Positions 54,833 through 62,971 are shown, counted from the stretch's first letter. The stretch is 64,000 nt of DNA from Streptomyces griseorubiginosus (GCF_001514195.1 NZ_KQ948734.1:154462-218461), one strand, 5' to 3'. The notes: generated from the letters alone by a model not told the origin. Program-made: numbers and translations.

Positions 54833-55007
54833 GTCCTGTGGCTCCTTGTATCGGGGTGCGTGTCGGCGTGCGTACGGATGTGTATCGGCGTACGTGGGGG
54901 TGGGCGCCGAGCCTGTCGTGGACCCGGGCCGCATCCGCCCAAGCCTAGTCACCCCACGCCCCGCGGGCGCAGATCAATCGGGTGGCGAAGCACCCCTGGG
55001 CATCGGG

Positions 55008-55013
55008 TATTGT
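55008..55013 (+). promoter_or_regulatory. Possible -10 box of the tRNA-Tyr gene
   Basis: TATTGT lies about 55 nt before the tRNA 5' end within an AT-richer patch (GGGTATTGTTTACG). No convincing -35 box is seen at the right distance, so this is tentative. Confidence 0.3.
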
Positions 55014-55067
55014 TTACGTCGTTGCCACGGAGCACCGCCGAAAGACGGTTCGAAGGGCAGCATCCCC

Positions 55068-55149
55068 GGCGGTGTGCCCGAGCGGCCAAAGGGAGCAGAC
55101 TGTAAATCTGCCGGCTCAGCCTTCCCAGGTTCGAATCCTGGCGCCGCCA
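55068..55149 (+). tRNA. tRNA-Tyr: tRNA-Tyr (anticodon GTA)
   Basis: 82 nt forming a full cloverleaf. The acceptor stem is GGCGGTG/CGCCGCC with one G-T pair; the anticodon stem GCAGA/TCTGC holds the loop CTGTAAA with GTA at 55102-55104. A long class II variable arm follows, as expected for tRNA-Tyr, then T arm CCAGG-TTCGAAT-CCTGG and discriminator A55149. The CCA end is not encoded. Its 3' part is the likely attachment core of the integrative element that begins beyond it; S. coelicolor SLP1 also uses tRNA-Tyr. Confidence 0.96.
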
Positions 55150-55150
55150 C
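55100..55150. other. Predicted attL core (3' half of tRNA-Tyr)
   Basis: The integrase gene ends 175 bp from the tRNA 3' end and points toward it, the usual layout of elements that recombine in the 3' part of a tRNA gene. The repeated partner (attR) is expected beyond the right edge of the window, so the exact core cannot be set. Confidence 0.6.
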
Positions 55151-55156
55151 GCTGAG

Positions 55157-55203
55157 AGAGACCCCCTCTCACCAGGTTAATCACCTGGTGAGAGGGGGTC
55201 TCT
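55157..55203 (+). terminator. Perfect 21-bp hairpin after tRNA-Tyr
   Basis: AGAGACCCCCTCTCACCAGGT (55157-55177; 21 bp in all) pairs without mismatch with 55183-55203 around a 5-base loop, 7 bp after the tRNA. It probably ends the tRNA transcript and also shields it from the convergent integrase gene. Confidence 0.85.
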
Positions 55204-55323
55204 GCGTTGCCCGTGCTGTTCGATTCGCCGTTGACGGGACGTGGACGTGTCTCACCTCGTACCGCCCATATCCCACTGTCGATCAGTGCGTGTCCCCCAG
55301 GTGTCCCCCGGGGGTGAGCATGA

Positions 55324-56703
55324 TCACTCGGGCTCGTTCCACTCCCGAAGTGCGGCGTCGATCCGGCTGTTCGCACGCTCCTGGGTCTCGTCAAGCACCT
55401 TGGCGTACACCTTGTGCAGCACCGCGATGCTGTGTCCGGCCCGGCGGGCGCACTCCATGGCGTCCACCCCGGAACTGAGCCAGAACGACACGCCGGCGTG
55501 CCGAAGGTCGTAGGGCCGGCGGGCCAGCAGCGAGGCTGTTTCCGCTTCGGTCAGTACGTCCTTCCGGGCCTTGGCCCACACCTCTCCATATCCGGTCTCC
55601 TGTAGCAGCCCATCGCGGTTCGTCCGGAAAAGGCGCCCATCGGGTGCCGTGCCGTGCGTGGTGATGTGCTCCCGCAGTAGGCGGACGAAGTGGGGTGGGA
55701 TCGGTACCGGACGGGAGTCCTTCTTGGCGCGGGCCTTGAGGTGACGCGTCTCATGTGCCGTTCCGTCGTCGGTCCAGCTCCGTCCGGCCCGGACGATTCC
55801 TTGCCGCAGGGTGAGCATGCCCCACCCCGTCTCCGGGAGGTGGCACTGGCTCACGCGCAATCCGGAGGCTTCGGCGGGGCGCATGGCTGCGTAGTACAGG
55901 CACCCAAAGAACGCTTCCAGGTGTCGCCCACGCGGCCCCTGCTCACGCACCCCCGCCAGCAGCGCGCGGACCTGGCGAGGGTTGGCGACGCTCTCGGGGT
56001 CGACCGCTTCCACCGATTTCGGGGCAGTCCACTTCACGGCCGTGATCGGGTTGACCGGCATGGTGAAGTACTGCTCTTCCACGGCGAGCCCGAGAACATC
56101 GCTCAGGCAGGCTCGCTTGCGCTTCGCGGTGCGCGGCGATGCCTCTTTCCCGTCCAGCCGTAGGGACAGTGCATCCAAGGCCAGACGCACGGTCGCTGGG
56201 TCCTCCATCGCAGAGACCGGCATCGAGTGTTTTGAGATCCAGGCGAGAGCGCGGGCCACATCGTCCGGCGGGCTCTCGTCCCAGCGGTTCCGGTTGTACG
56301 CCCACCCGTACAGCGCGCGCCGCATGAGCGCGGTGTCGGGCATCCCCGTTTTCGTCTTCACGAGCGCTGGGGTGATGGTGGCCAGCGCATCGGCGTAGTT
56401 CTTCCGCGACTTCGCAGGGGCCAGCGCCCACTTGCGGTCGACGTACGTGCGACTGTGCTCGTACCACGTGATGGAGCCCTGCTTGGCGCGTAGTTCGGAT
56501 ACGGGCAGGCCAGTCTCTTCGTCGAACTGGTAGCCGTGTCGTACGGCGGACATGAGTTCCGAACGGCGGCCTTCCGCCTGCACCTTGAGGGTGTAGCTCT
56601 TGGAGTGCTTGCGCTCCCCGACCAGCCAGCGCAGGCGGTAGGGCTTCGGGCGATCCTTGCGGACCTCGATGGAGTAGAGGCGAACGTCGTAGGTCAGTGC
56701 CAT
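55324..56703 (-). CDS. int: AICE tyrosine integrase
   Basis: A 459-residue site-specific recombinase. The N-terminal arm-binding part (SIEVRKDRPKPYRLRWLVGERKHSKSYTLKVQAEGRR) is typical of AICE integrases. The catalytic domain has YYAAMRPAEASGLR (Arg I), PYDLRHAGVSFWLSSGV (box II HxxR region) and ARRAGHSIAVLHKVYAKVL with the nucleophilic Tyr. It should integrate and, with Xis, excise the element at tRNA-Tyr. ATG 56703 is chosen; GGAG precedes it and upstream codons look unnatural. A hairpin separates it from xis. Confidence 0.95.
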   Translation of the reverse strand: MALTYDVRLYSIEVRKDRPKPYRLRWLVGERKHSKSYTLKVQAEGRRSELMSAVRHGYQFDEETGLPVSELRAKQGSITWYEHSRTYVDRKWALAPAKSRKNYADALATITPALVKTKTGMPDTALMRRALYGWAYNRNRWDESPPDDVARALAWISKHSMPVSAMEDPATVRLALDALSLRLDGKEASPRTAKRKRACLSDVLGLAVEEQYFTMPVNPITAVKWTAPKSVEAVDPESVANPRQVRALLAGVREQGPRGRHLEAFFGCLYYAAMRPAEASGLRVSQCHLPETGWGMLTLRQGIVRAGRSWTDDGTAHETRHLKARAKKDSRPVPIPPHFVRLLREHITTHGTAPDGRLFRTNRDGLLQETGYGEVWAKARKDVLTEAETASLLARRPYDLRHAGVSFWLSSGVDAMECARRAGHSIAVLHKVYAKVLDETQERANSRIDAALREWNEPE

Positions 56704-56714
56704 ATGAACTCCAA

Positions 56715-56739
56715 AGGGGCCCGCTTCCAGCGGGCCCCT
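56715..56739 (-). terminator. Hairpin between xis and int
   Basis: AGGGGCCCGC (56715-56724) and GCGGGCCCCT (56730-56739) form a perfect 10-bp stem with a 5-base loop, 12 bp upstream of the int ATG. It would stop most transcription coming from xis and the replication genes, so int expression may be limited or depend on read-through. Confidence 0.75.
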
Positions 56740-56765
56740 CGTGTCTTGAGTGCGGGGGAAGGTAG

Positions 56766-56951
56766 TCAGGCTGCGTCTTCCATGGACGCCCACCAGGCGT
56801 CGAGGTCACTTCGACGGCAACGGAGTTGCCCGTTCGACAGCTTGATGAGCTTCGGAGCCCTGCCACGGGCGCGCATGCGGTAGAACGCGGCCCGGCTCAT
56901 CTTGATCTCACTGAGGACTTCGCAGAGTTTGAGCTTCTCGGTGCCTGCCAA
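56766..56951 (-). CDS. xis: AICE excisionase (MerR-type HTH)
   Basis: A 61-residue DNA-binding protein: KLKLCEVLSEIKMSRAAFYRMRARGRAPKLIKLSNGQLRCRRSDLDAWWASME, the HTH_17 pattern of excisionases that bend DNA and direct the integrase toward excision. TTG 56951 is the chosen start because GGAG stands 8 bases before it and no ATG/GTG is available nearer the domain. Sits just upstream of int, as in pSAM2 and SLP1. Confidence 0.85.
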   Translation of the reverse strand: MAGTEKLKLCEVLSEIKMSRAAFYRMRARGRAPKLIKLSNGQLRCRRSDLDAWWASMEDAA

Positions 56952-57016
56952 GACGGCAACTCCTTCTCGGGATGAGGAGCGGGGGCCCGTCGACCCCCTC
57001 CTGAGGGGCGCTACTT

Positions 57017-57181
57017 CCGCTACCTCCGCTACCTCGCAGGTCAGGGGCTTGTTGGAGGTAGCGGGAAGGGGTAGCGGTAGCGGATGGGTAGCGGGGCGGT
57101 AGCGGCAACCGGGGCGAGTTGCCGCTACCGCATTAGTGCTGGTCAGGCCACGTTTTCGGTGCCGGGTAGCGGAGGTAGCGG
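57017..57181. repeat. Ten copies of GGTAGCGG beside the replication genes (candidate origin iterons)
   Basis: GGTAGCGG occurs at 57057, 57070, 57076, 57087, 57098, 57165 and 57174, and as CCGCTACC at 57017, 57026 and 57122. Several are spaced 9-11 bp, about one helical turn. Two copies form part of a perfect 14-bp inverted repeat, GCGGTAGCGGCAAC (57096-57109) / GTTGCCGCTACCGC (57118-57131). The last two copies run into the end of the DUF3631 gene. Position between the rep module and xis-int suggests an origin of replication with protein-binding iterons; a transfer (clt) role is the alternative. Confidence 0.75.
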
Positions 57182-58294
57182 ACTTTCCGGGGGTGGGGGG
57201 CAGTAGCGGGCCCATGCGTCCCACAGATCGGCGACGTAGTAGCCCTTGAGGACGCTCCCGGCGGCCTTGATGTTGCGGGAGGCGATCGGCTCGTTGTCGG
57301 CCGTCATGTACTCCGCGAGCATCTTGGACAGGCGCCGGTTGTCGAGCGGCTTGCCGTGCAGGTCGGCCCAGGGGGCGTCGTCCAGGGCGTTGAGCCGGTC
57401 CAGGATGGCGACGGTGGGAAGGCGGTCGATGCCGACCATGACGTGATCGCGCAGGTCGGTCAGCAGCCGGACTCCGAGACTGCCTTTGTCGTTGGCCTTG
57501 GACGCGGTGACCAGGGCGACGCAGGCCGCCCGTGCCCGGTCGGGCCAGTTGCCGCCTGCGGCGTCTGCGATCGCGAGTAGCGGTTCCCACACGTCGGCGG
57601 GCCGGTCCGTGACGCCCTCGGGCAGGGTCGGCCACACGTTCATGACGCGTTCGCTGACCTGCTCTGCCCAGGTGGCGAGCCTGTCGCGCAGGGCGAAACC
57701 TTGCTTCTCGTGGATGCGGGTGCGGTAGGGCTCGATCTTCTCGTTGCGGGCCCTGCGGCGCATGCGGATGTTGACGGAGCGGTCCCGGATGGTGTCGGGC
57801 AGGTAGCCGAGTCCGGCCACGGCGACGGCTGCGTAGGAGTGGAAGGCCTGCACGGTCTGGTTGGCGCCGTCTCCCACGCAGCGGAACATCGGCCGGTTGC
57901 GGCGGTGTCCTGCGTTGATGAAGCCCCGGAGCTGCTCGTTCTCCCCGGCCTTGGGGCCGAAGATGGTGTCGATCTCGTCGAAGAGGATCGTGGGCCGTTT
58001 GCCGTCGACCCCTGCCACGGCGCGGAAGAGCGCGGCCGCGGAGGCGTCGACAGCGGCCATGGGGTTGGGCACGAGCGTTTCCACGATCTCCAGCGCACGG
58101 GACTTCCCGGACCCCGGTTCGGGCGACAGGAACGCAAGGCGCGGGGTGGACTCGAAGCAGTCGAGCAGGTGGGCGTGGGCGTCCCACAGGACCACGGCCA
58201 CGTAGGCGGCCTCGTGGGGGAAGACGTTGAAGCGGCGGTGGAAGGCTTCCACCTCGTCCAGCAGCGCGGCCCCGTCGATGGGAGTGGGGGTCAT
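57143..58294 (-). CDS. DUF3631 ATPase, AICE replication module
   Basis: A 383-residue P-loop protein: AFLSPEPGSGKSRALEIVETL (Walker A, about 59-65), RPTILFDEIDTIFGPKAGENEQLRGFINAGHRR (Walker B, about 103-109) and an AAA-like body, followed by the DUF3631 C-terminal part with DLHGKPLDNRRLSKMLAEYMTADNEPI and a short Pro-rich end. DUF3631 proteins accompany or are fused to primase-polymerases in actinobacterial plasmids and AICEs and probably act as replicative helicases. ATG 58294 overlaps the stop of the preceding small gene (ATGA). Confidence 0.9.
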   Translation of the reverse strand: MTPTPIDGAALLDEVEAFHRRFNVFPHEAAYVAVVLWDAHAHLLDCFESTPRLAFLSPEPGSGKSRALEIVETLVPNPMAAVDASAAALFRAVAGVDGKRPTILFDEIDTIFGPKAGENEQLRGFINAGHRRNRPMFRCVGDGANQTVQAFHSYAAVAVAGLGYLPDTIRDRSVNIRMRRRARNEKIEPYRTRIHEKQGFALRDRLATWAEQVSERVMNVWPTLPEGVTDRPADVWEPLLAIADAAGGNWPDRARAACVALVTASKANDKGSLGVRLLTDLRDHVMVGIDRLPTVAILDRLNALDDAPWADLHGKPLDNRRLSKMLAEYMTADNEPIASRNIKAAGSVLKGYYVADLWDAWARYCPPPPESPLPPLPGTENVA

Positions 58295-58725
58295 GCGGCG
58301 GCCCTTCCTTCCTGGGGGGTGACCGGCGTGCCTGTGCAGGCGGCCCTGTGGTCCTGGTAGTCCGCGATCAACTGGGCGACGGTCCGCGGTCCGCGGGCGC
58401 GGCGACTCTCGCCACACGGGCAGGCCCATGCGGCGGTGGGGGTGTCGCCGTAGCGCTTGGACCAGCGGGCGCCGTCGTAGTGGTCGCGGTAGACGGGCGG
58501 GGCGTAGATGCGGATGCCGGGCTGCTCCGGTGTGGGGTCCGGGTCAGGTCCGGGGTCCTGGTCGGGGGCCGGGGAGCGGTCAGGGCGCAGAGCAGTGACG
58601 ACGCCCTGCCGGGCGGCGTCCTTCGGGGCGCCTTCGGTCGGGCGGGGCGGGACCCATTTGGCGGCGTCCGGGCCGTCCTGGGCAAGGGTGATGCTCTTCA
58701 GATGGGGACGGGAAGGGGCGCTCAT
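58291..58725 (-). CDS. Small AICE protein with a zinc-ribbon-like end
   Basis: A 144-residue protein: a Pro/Asp-rich first half (PDQDPGPDPDPTPEQPG), then YDGARWSKRYGDTPTAAWACPCGESRRARGPRTVAQLIADYQDHRAACTG. The Cys-x-Cys and the later His-x3-Cys may bind zinc. Similar proteins stand between primase-polymerase and helicase genes of AICEs and actinophages, function unknown. ATG 58725 overlaps the primase gene stop; its own stop overlaps the DUF3631 start, so all three are coupled. Confidence 0.8.
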   Translation of the reverse strand: MSAPSRPHLKSITLAQDGPDAAKWVPPRPTEGAPKDAARQGVVTALRPDRSPAPDQDPGPDPDPTPEQPGIRIYAPPVYRDHYDGARWSKRYGDTPTAAWACPCGESRRARGPRTVAQLIADYQDHRAACTGTPVTPQEGRAAA

Positions 58726-59627
58726 GCCGCATCCCGCCTGCCGGAGTTGTGGGCGATAGACCAGTTCAGGGCGCTGCGCAGGGTGGAGCGGCACTCAGCG
58801 ACGGTGAGTCCAGCCGCCTCGCCCGCCTCCTGAAGAGCCTGCTCCACCACATGCCGGGGGAGGTCGCCCCACGCGACGAACCGTCCCAGGGCGCGCGCGG
58901 CACGGAACAACGCGGCTTCCCGCGAACCGAGTTGAGCCGCGGCGACGGATCGCACCTCACTGTCGAGCGCTACATCCGCATATCGCCGCGATTGCCCCGC
59001 TACGGCCACCGAAGGGGCCTGAGGCACCCTGGGGACCGGTTCGACGATGCTTTGCAGCCAGGAGGGCAGAGGGGTCGCCGCAGCGCCGCACAGAGCCTCG
59101 TAGACCCCGGAGGGGGTGCGGGATCCGGCGGCGACGACGTAGCCGCCCCATGCCCGGCTGTCGACCAACTCACCGATGGTTCCGGCCGTGTTGGGCAGGC
59201 GGATTCCGTCCGGGGCGGCGAGGTAAAAGTGTTCTCCGCCGCTCGCGGTCCGGGTCCGGTAGGTGTCCGGGACGGGGTGTCCGGCGCGCTTGCAGAGCGC
59301 TCGGAAGGTGTCCGCGCCGCTAGGCGCGTCCGAACTGCCCTTGTCCTTGGGCACGTCGAGGTCGACGACGACCAGCCCGGAGGGGCCGGTGGCGATGCCC
59401 ACGTTGAACGGCGAGCGGGACCAGGCCGCACGGATGCGATCGGGGTCGGTGGTGGCGCGCTCTTCCCACTTGCGGTGCCCCGCGGTGCACTCCCCCGAGC
59501 GGGGGCAGGCCTGCTCGCCGTGCAGGGCAGGCCGCTTGGTGCCGGGGCGGAGGGGGAAGACGTGCCAACCGCGCTCGGCTGCGTCCAGCGCTGCACGCAG
59601 CAGCGCGGAACGAGGGTCATGGGTCAT
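58722..59627 (-). CDS. Bifunctional DNA primase/polymerase (Prim-Pol)
   Basis: A 301-residue archaeo-eukaryotic-type primase. LRAALDAAERGWHVFPLRPGTKRP at the start, the metal motif Asp89-Leu-Asp91 in GLVVVDLDVP, the SGGEHFYL motif with His133, and LVDSRAWGGYVVAAGSRTPSGV. A helical C-terminal part (REAALFRAARALGRFV) follows. It would prime and extend DNA during the element's replication, with the DUF3631 ATPase as helicase; this marks a Prim-Pol-class AICE rather than a RepSA one. ATG 59627 is preferred to TTG 59669. Confidence 0.92.
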   Translation of the reverse strand: MTHDPRSALLRAALDAAERGWHVFPLRPGTKRPALHGEQACPRSGECTAGHRKWEERATTDPDRIRAAWSRSPFNVGIATGPSGLVVVDLDVPKDKGSSDAPSGADTFRALCKRAGHPVPDTYRTRTASGGEHFYLAAPDGIRLPNTAGTIGELVDSRAWGGYVVAAGSRTPSGVYEALCGAAATPLPSWLQSIVEPVPRVPQAPSVAVAGQSRRYADVALDSEVRSVAAAQLGSREAALFRAARALGRFVAWGDLPRHVVEQALQEAGEAAGLTVAECRSTLRSALNWSIAHNSGRRDAA

Positions 59628-59667
59628 GCTGGATGTCTCCAGTTCCTTGTTGGGTGACTGGCTGGAC

Positions 59668-59710
59668 AAGGGCGGCCCCGGTTCTTTGGCGAGACGCGGG
59701 GGCCGCCCTT
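59668..59710 (-). terminator. Hairpin upstream of the primase gene
   Basis: AAGGGCGGCCCC (59668-59679) pairs with GGGGCCGCCCTT (59699-59710) around a 19-base loop, just after the stop of the 107-residue gene. It splits the element into separately transcribed units. Confidence 0.7.
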
Positions 59711-59717
59711 GGCGTAG

Positions 59718-60041
59718 CTAGCGGTGGGTGGTGCGCTGCCACGGTTCGCGGCGACGGGCGCCGTGGGTGAGGCCGGCGGCGAGCATGTCTTCGTCGTCGA
59801 TGCCGGTGCACGGACGCCATTCCTCGCGACCCTCTGGGGTGGCCCAGAGGGTCATGCCGTCGAGGTCGCACACAGTGCAGTCGGCGTGACTGCCTCGGTG
59901 GTTGGCGGTGATGTACATGCGCACCCGGGCGCCGTCCCGGGTCGGGAAGCTACGCACGGAGGTGGCGTCGACGGAGCCGAGGACGGCTTGCGCGACGCGG
60001 GGCACGTCCGGAGCAGCGCAGATGACACGGATCTCGAACAC
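59718..60041 (-). CDS. Small AICE protein of unknown function, 107 residues
   Basis: FEIRVICAAPDVPRVAQAVLGSVDATSVRSFPTRDGARVRMYITANHRG has the look of a small alpha/beta fold with a beta-strand pair ending in RMYITA. A Cys pair (DCTVCDLDG) and a basic C-terminus (GARRREPWQRTTHR) follow. GTG 60041 is preceded by AAGGAGA at 8 bases, a good site. I do not recognise its role; homologues of this kind are AICE cargo. Confidence 0.7.
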   Translation of the reverse strand: MFEIRVICAAPDVPRVAQAVLGSVDATSVRSFPTRDGARVRMYITANHRGSHADCTVCDLDGMTLWATPEGREEWRPCTGIDDEDMLAAGLTHGARRREPWQRTTHR

Positions 60042-60055
60042 GGTGCGGGTCTCCT

Positions 60056-60520
60056 TCAGCCGTGGAAGTGGTTACGCTTGAAGATCGCTTTGCGGATGTT
60101 GACGGTGGTCCCGCCCTGGTGGCCGTGCGGCTTGAAGATCTGCACGGCCACGAACCCGCCGAAGCAGACAGCGGCGAGGGTGATGAGCTGAGTGATCAGC
60201 GCCGTAAGCGCCGTGATGAAGGTGGTGAGCAGGAGCAGGCCGCCGCACACCGCAAGGAACCCGACGCCTCCGAGGGCGACGTTCACGGCCGCACTGGAGA
60301 CGGCCGGCTTGGCGGCGAGGGGTTCGGGCTGTACCGGGTTGATCGCATAGCCGGTGACCACGCGGCCGTCGGGCAGGACGATGCTCGCCACCGACGGAAC
60401 CGTGCCCGGCTGGACGGGAACGACCGGGGCCTGTGCCATCAGGGCGGGCGGAAGCGGGGTCGGCTGGTGGACTTCCACGGCCCGCTCGACGGGGGCGTGG
60501 CGGATGGATTCGGGGTACAT
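60056..60520 (-). CDS. Small AICE membrane protein (possible spread protein)
   Basis: A 154-residue protein. A Pro/Val-rich N-terminal half contains SIVLPDGRVVTGYAINPVQPEP; two membrane helices follow (AAVNVALGGVGFLAVCGGLLLLTTFITALTAL and ITLAAVCFGGFVAVQIF), and the end is short and basic (NIRKAIFKRNHFHG). Small membrane proteins in this position, just downstream of traB, are often Spd proteins that help intramycelial spread; the assignment here rests on context. ATG 60520 follows AAGGGA. Confidence 0.65.
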   Translation of the reverse strand: MYPESIRHAPVERAVEVHQPTPLPPALMAQAPVVPVQPGTVPSVASIVLPDGRVVTGYAINPVQPEPLAAKPAVSSAAVNVALGGVGFLAVCGGLLLLTTFITALTALITQLITLAAVCFGGFVAVQIFKPHGHQGGTTVNIRKAIFKRNHFHG

Positions 60521-60545
60521 ACGGAATCCCTTCGAAGGGCGGCCC

Positions 60546-60723
60546 GGGGAGGCAGGAGGGCCCCCCACCGGGGGTGCTGTGGAGGGGGTTTCAGGGGGTT
60601 GACCTGGGGTGCCTCCCCGCCTCCCCGAAACGATGTTTTCACTGATCAACGTGGGGGAGGCGGGTCGGGGAGGGGGTTGGGGAGTTCTCCCCGCCTCCCC
60701 GGAGCGGAGGGGTCTGCCTCCCC
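60546..60723. repeat. Six copies of GGGGAGGC between traB and the membrane gene (candidate clt)
   Basis: GGGGAGGC lies at 60546 and 60654; its complement GCCTCCCC at 60611, 60619, 60693 and 60716. The pairs at 60611-60626 and 60654-60661 face each other over an AT-richer centre (ACGATGTTTTCACTGATCAA), and GGGGAG-TT-CTCCCC is a further palindrome. TraB proteins recognise 8-bp repeats in a noncoding clt site near tra, so this stretch is a natural candidate; it could also terminate traB. Confidence 0.6.
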
Positions 60724-60727
60724 GCGA

Positions 60728-62878
60728 TCAGGAGGCGGAAGTGGAATCCTCGTCGTCGCAGTTGGCGAGCGCGGTGAGGACGTCTTCGCGGCGGATGACC
60801 ATGCGTCCGTGGGACTTGTAGGACTCGACGCCGGCAGCTTCCAGCACGCGCTTGAGATCGCCGTTGGTCCAGCGGCCGTAGGCGTCCTGGTCGAGCATTG
60901 CGAGCCGCTTGAGGACGTCGGTGGTCAGTGGGCGGGGTGAGTCGCCGATGGCGGTGGCGATGTCGGCGAGTGCATCGCGGTCCTCGCCTTGTTCGACCAG
61001 GGTCAGGGGGGTGAAGCCGTCGCGCATGGCCTTGGCGCGGTCGGTGATGGCGGTGGCGGCCTCGTCGTCGATGAAGTGGGTGCGGACCGTGATGGATGCC
61101 TGGCCGGCCGGGATGGCGATGCCGTCGGAGGCGACTACCAGCGTTCCCTTGTCTAGGCCCGGACGGAGCAGGTTGGGGGCGGCGCCGCCGTCGACGGCCT
61201 TGTCTCCCAGGGCCATGCGGGCCTGCGACTCGGTGCCCAGGGCGAGGGAGGCGCGGGTGTGGGCGCCCTCGCGGACCAGCTTGGGAAGGTTCTGGTCGGT
61301 GGGGTCCTGGGTGCCCTGCCACATCAGGACGTTGACGACACGGCCCTGGTTGTGGATTTTGCGGACGGCCATGAAGTACCGGGAGGTGGCCTTGGAGCCG
61401 CCGTAGGGGGCGCCCTCCTTGACCTTCCCGTCCTCGGTGACCCACGTGGTCTTGAGCGGGCACATGAACGCCACCTGGGCTTCGTCGACCAGGCCGATCA
61501 GGGGCGGGAAGGCAATGCTCGGGTCCAGGCGGCGCTGTTCCATGCGCCGTTCCATCTCCGTGACCAGGCCCTCGATCATCTCGGTCGCCTCGATCACGTG
61601 CTCATCGGTGGGACCTTGGATGAGGACGGTGGCCAGGCCCTCGAACATGGCCCAGTCGCCTGCGCCCTTGAGGTCGGCGATGCGGAACTCCACCGTCTTG
61701 TCCAGCACCGCCCACAGGGCCAGGGCCCGCAGCGCGGCCGTCTTGCCCTGGTTGGACAGACCGGTGATGAGCAGGTGGCGCTGATACAGCGACAGGGCGG
61801 CGGCATCGCCGCGCAGGTCCTGACCCCACGGGGCCTTGCCCTTGGCGTAGTCGGCGGTCAGTGTCTCGTCGGTGACCAGCGGGGACGGGCCGATCGGCTC
61901 GTCCAGGGCGCCGGAGTCGGCGACCCACAGCCGGACCGTGCGGGCGGCCTGTGGGATGGTGATGAACACTTCGTGCTCGTGGCGGGTCAGGTTCTCCGCG
62001 AGCTTGCGCCGCTTGGACTGCACCTCGTTGGTGGCCACGCCGGAGGGCAGGGTGACGTCGACCTCGACACCGCATCCGGCGATCCGGATCGGACCCAGCA
62101 TGGACGCGCCGGCGTCGCCCATCTCCTTGATGGCGGTGCGCATCGCGGGGATGCCGAGGTCCCGGAGTGCCTTGACGACGATGGACGGGGTGATCGGCTC
62201 CCCTTCGCTGTTGCGGACGTTGGCGGGCATGACCCAGGCGGGGGCGGCTTGCTGCTTGCTGCCGACCGCCCACATGCCCAGCAGGGCGAACAGCGGCCCG
62301 AGGATCATCGCGTAGGGCCACACGACTTGCACGATCTGGATCAGCAGGCCGATGAACTCGATCGTGGCGGCGAGGGGGGTGATGACGTCGGTGATGTCGT
62401 GGTTGTTGATGGCCATGACGACCCCGAGGGCGACCAGGACGCCGATGCTCATGCCGACGCCGACCCCAACGCCCTTGGCGGCCTCGACCGGGGAGTGGAG
62501 CAGGTCCATGCGGCGGCGGTGGCGGGCCTCGCGGAAGCGCTGAAGTCGCTCCTCCCACTCTTCGGCTACCTCGTAGTTGCCGGCGGCTTCCGCCGCGCGA
62601 AGCATCCGTTCGTAGCGGGCACCGGTCTTGCCGTCCCAGGTGCGGCGGGCCACGATCCGGCCCCCGTTGACTGTGTAGATGCCGTGGCGGACCACAGCGC
62701 GGGCGGTCGTGCGGGTGGTCTCGTGGGTGACGGCCGTTCGCATCGCGCGTCCGGAGCGCACCCACAGCGGGACGGGCTTGGCGGGGGCGGGGTCGGGGAC
62801 CACGGTCAGGGTGGTCACGGACGCATCCTGATCAGGGGTTTCGGGGCTCTTGTGGAGGCTGACGACGTTCTCGGACAT
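60728..62878 (-). CDS. traB: TraB-type FtsK/SpoIIIE conjugal DNA translocase
   Basis: A 716-residue septal DNA pump that alone moves double-stranded DNA between mycelia. The N-terminal part is basic, with membrane helices near 137-156, 168-187 and 190-205. The motor domain has Walker A GLSNQGKT (about 373-380) and Walker B IGLVDEAQ (about 461-468), then MAVRKIHNQGRVVNVLMWQGTQDPT. The C-terminal winged helix (RPLTTDVLKRLAMLDQDAYGRWTNGDLKRVLEAAGV) should read the 8-bp clt repeats. ATG 62878. A hairpin upstream separates it from the preceding gene. Confidence 0.93.
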   Translation of the reverse strand: MSENVVSLHKSPETPDQDASVTTLTVVPDPAPAKPVPLWVRSGRAMRTAVTHETTRTTARAVVRHGIYTVNGGRIVARRTWDGKTGARYERMLRAAEAAGNYEVAEEWEERLQRFREARHRRRMDLLHSPVEAAKGVGVGVGMSIGVLVALGVVMAINNHDITDVITPLAATIEFIGLLIQIVQVVWPYAMILGPLFALLGMWAVGSKQQAAPAWVMPANVRNSEGEPITPSIVVKALRDLGIPAMRTAIKEMGDAGASMLGPIRIAGCGVEVDVTLPSGVATNEVQSKRRKLAENLTRHEHEVFITIPQAARTVRLWVADSGALDEPIGPSPLVTDETLTADYAKGKAPWGQDLRGDAAALSLYQRHLLITGLSNQGKTAALRALALWAVLDKTVEFRIADLKGAGDWAMFEGLATVLIQGPTDEHVIEATEMIEGLVTEMERRMEQRRLDPSIAFPPLIGLVDEAQVAFMCPLKTTWVTEDGKVKEGAPYGGSKATSRYFMAVRKIHNQGRVVNVLMWQGTQDPTDQNLPKLVREGAHTRASLALGTESQARMALGDKAVDGGAAPNLLRPGLDKGTLVVASDGIAIPAGQASITVRTHFIDDEAATAITDRAKAMRDGFTPLTLVEQGEDRDALADIATAIGDSPRPLTTDVLKRLAMLDQDAYGRWTNGDLKRVLEAAGVESYKSHGRMVIRREDVLTALANCDDEDSTSAS

Positions 62879-62932
62879 GCTGAACGTGCTCCTGACTGCC
62901 CTGAGTAGGGCGGGAGTTGAAGAAGGAAGTGC

Positions 62933-62971
62933 CGGGGCGGGCCGGGTCCGTGGCAGGGACGGCCCGCCCCG
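62933..62971 (-). terminator. Hairpin upstream of traB
   Basis: CGGGGCGGGCC (62933-62943) pairs perfectly with GGCCCGCCCCG (62961-62971), 55 bp after the stop of the 105-residue gene. It indicates that traB has its own promoter, as expected since TraB is normally kept repressed in these elements. Confidence 0.75.

Noticed and set aside
55116..55394. Short minus-strand open frame ending in GARIRTWEG over the tRNA
   Set aside because: Such C-termini arise from reading a tRNA gene backwards; the frame also crosses the terminator.
60639..61463. Minus-strand open frame covering the clt candidate and the end of traB
   Set aside because: It overlaps traB in another frame and its product is Arg/Pro/His-rich, typical of a shadow.
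61259..62908. 549-residue plus-strand open frame opposite traB
   Set aside because: No domain; it mirrors the third-position GC of traB.
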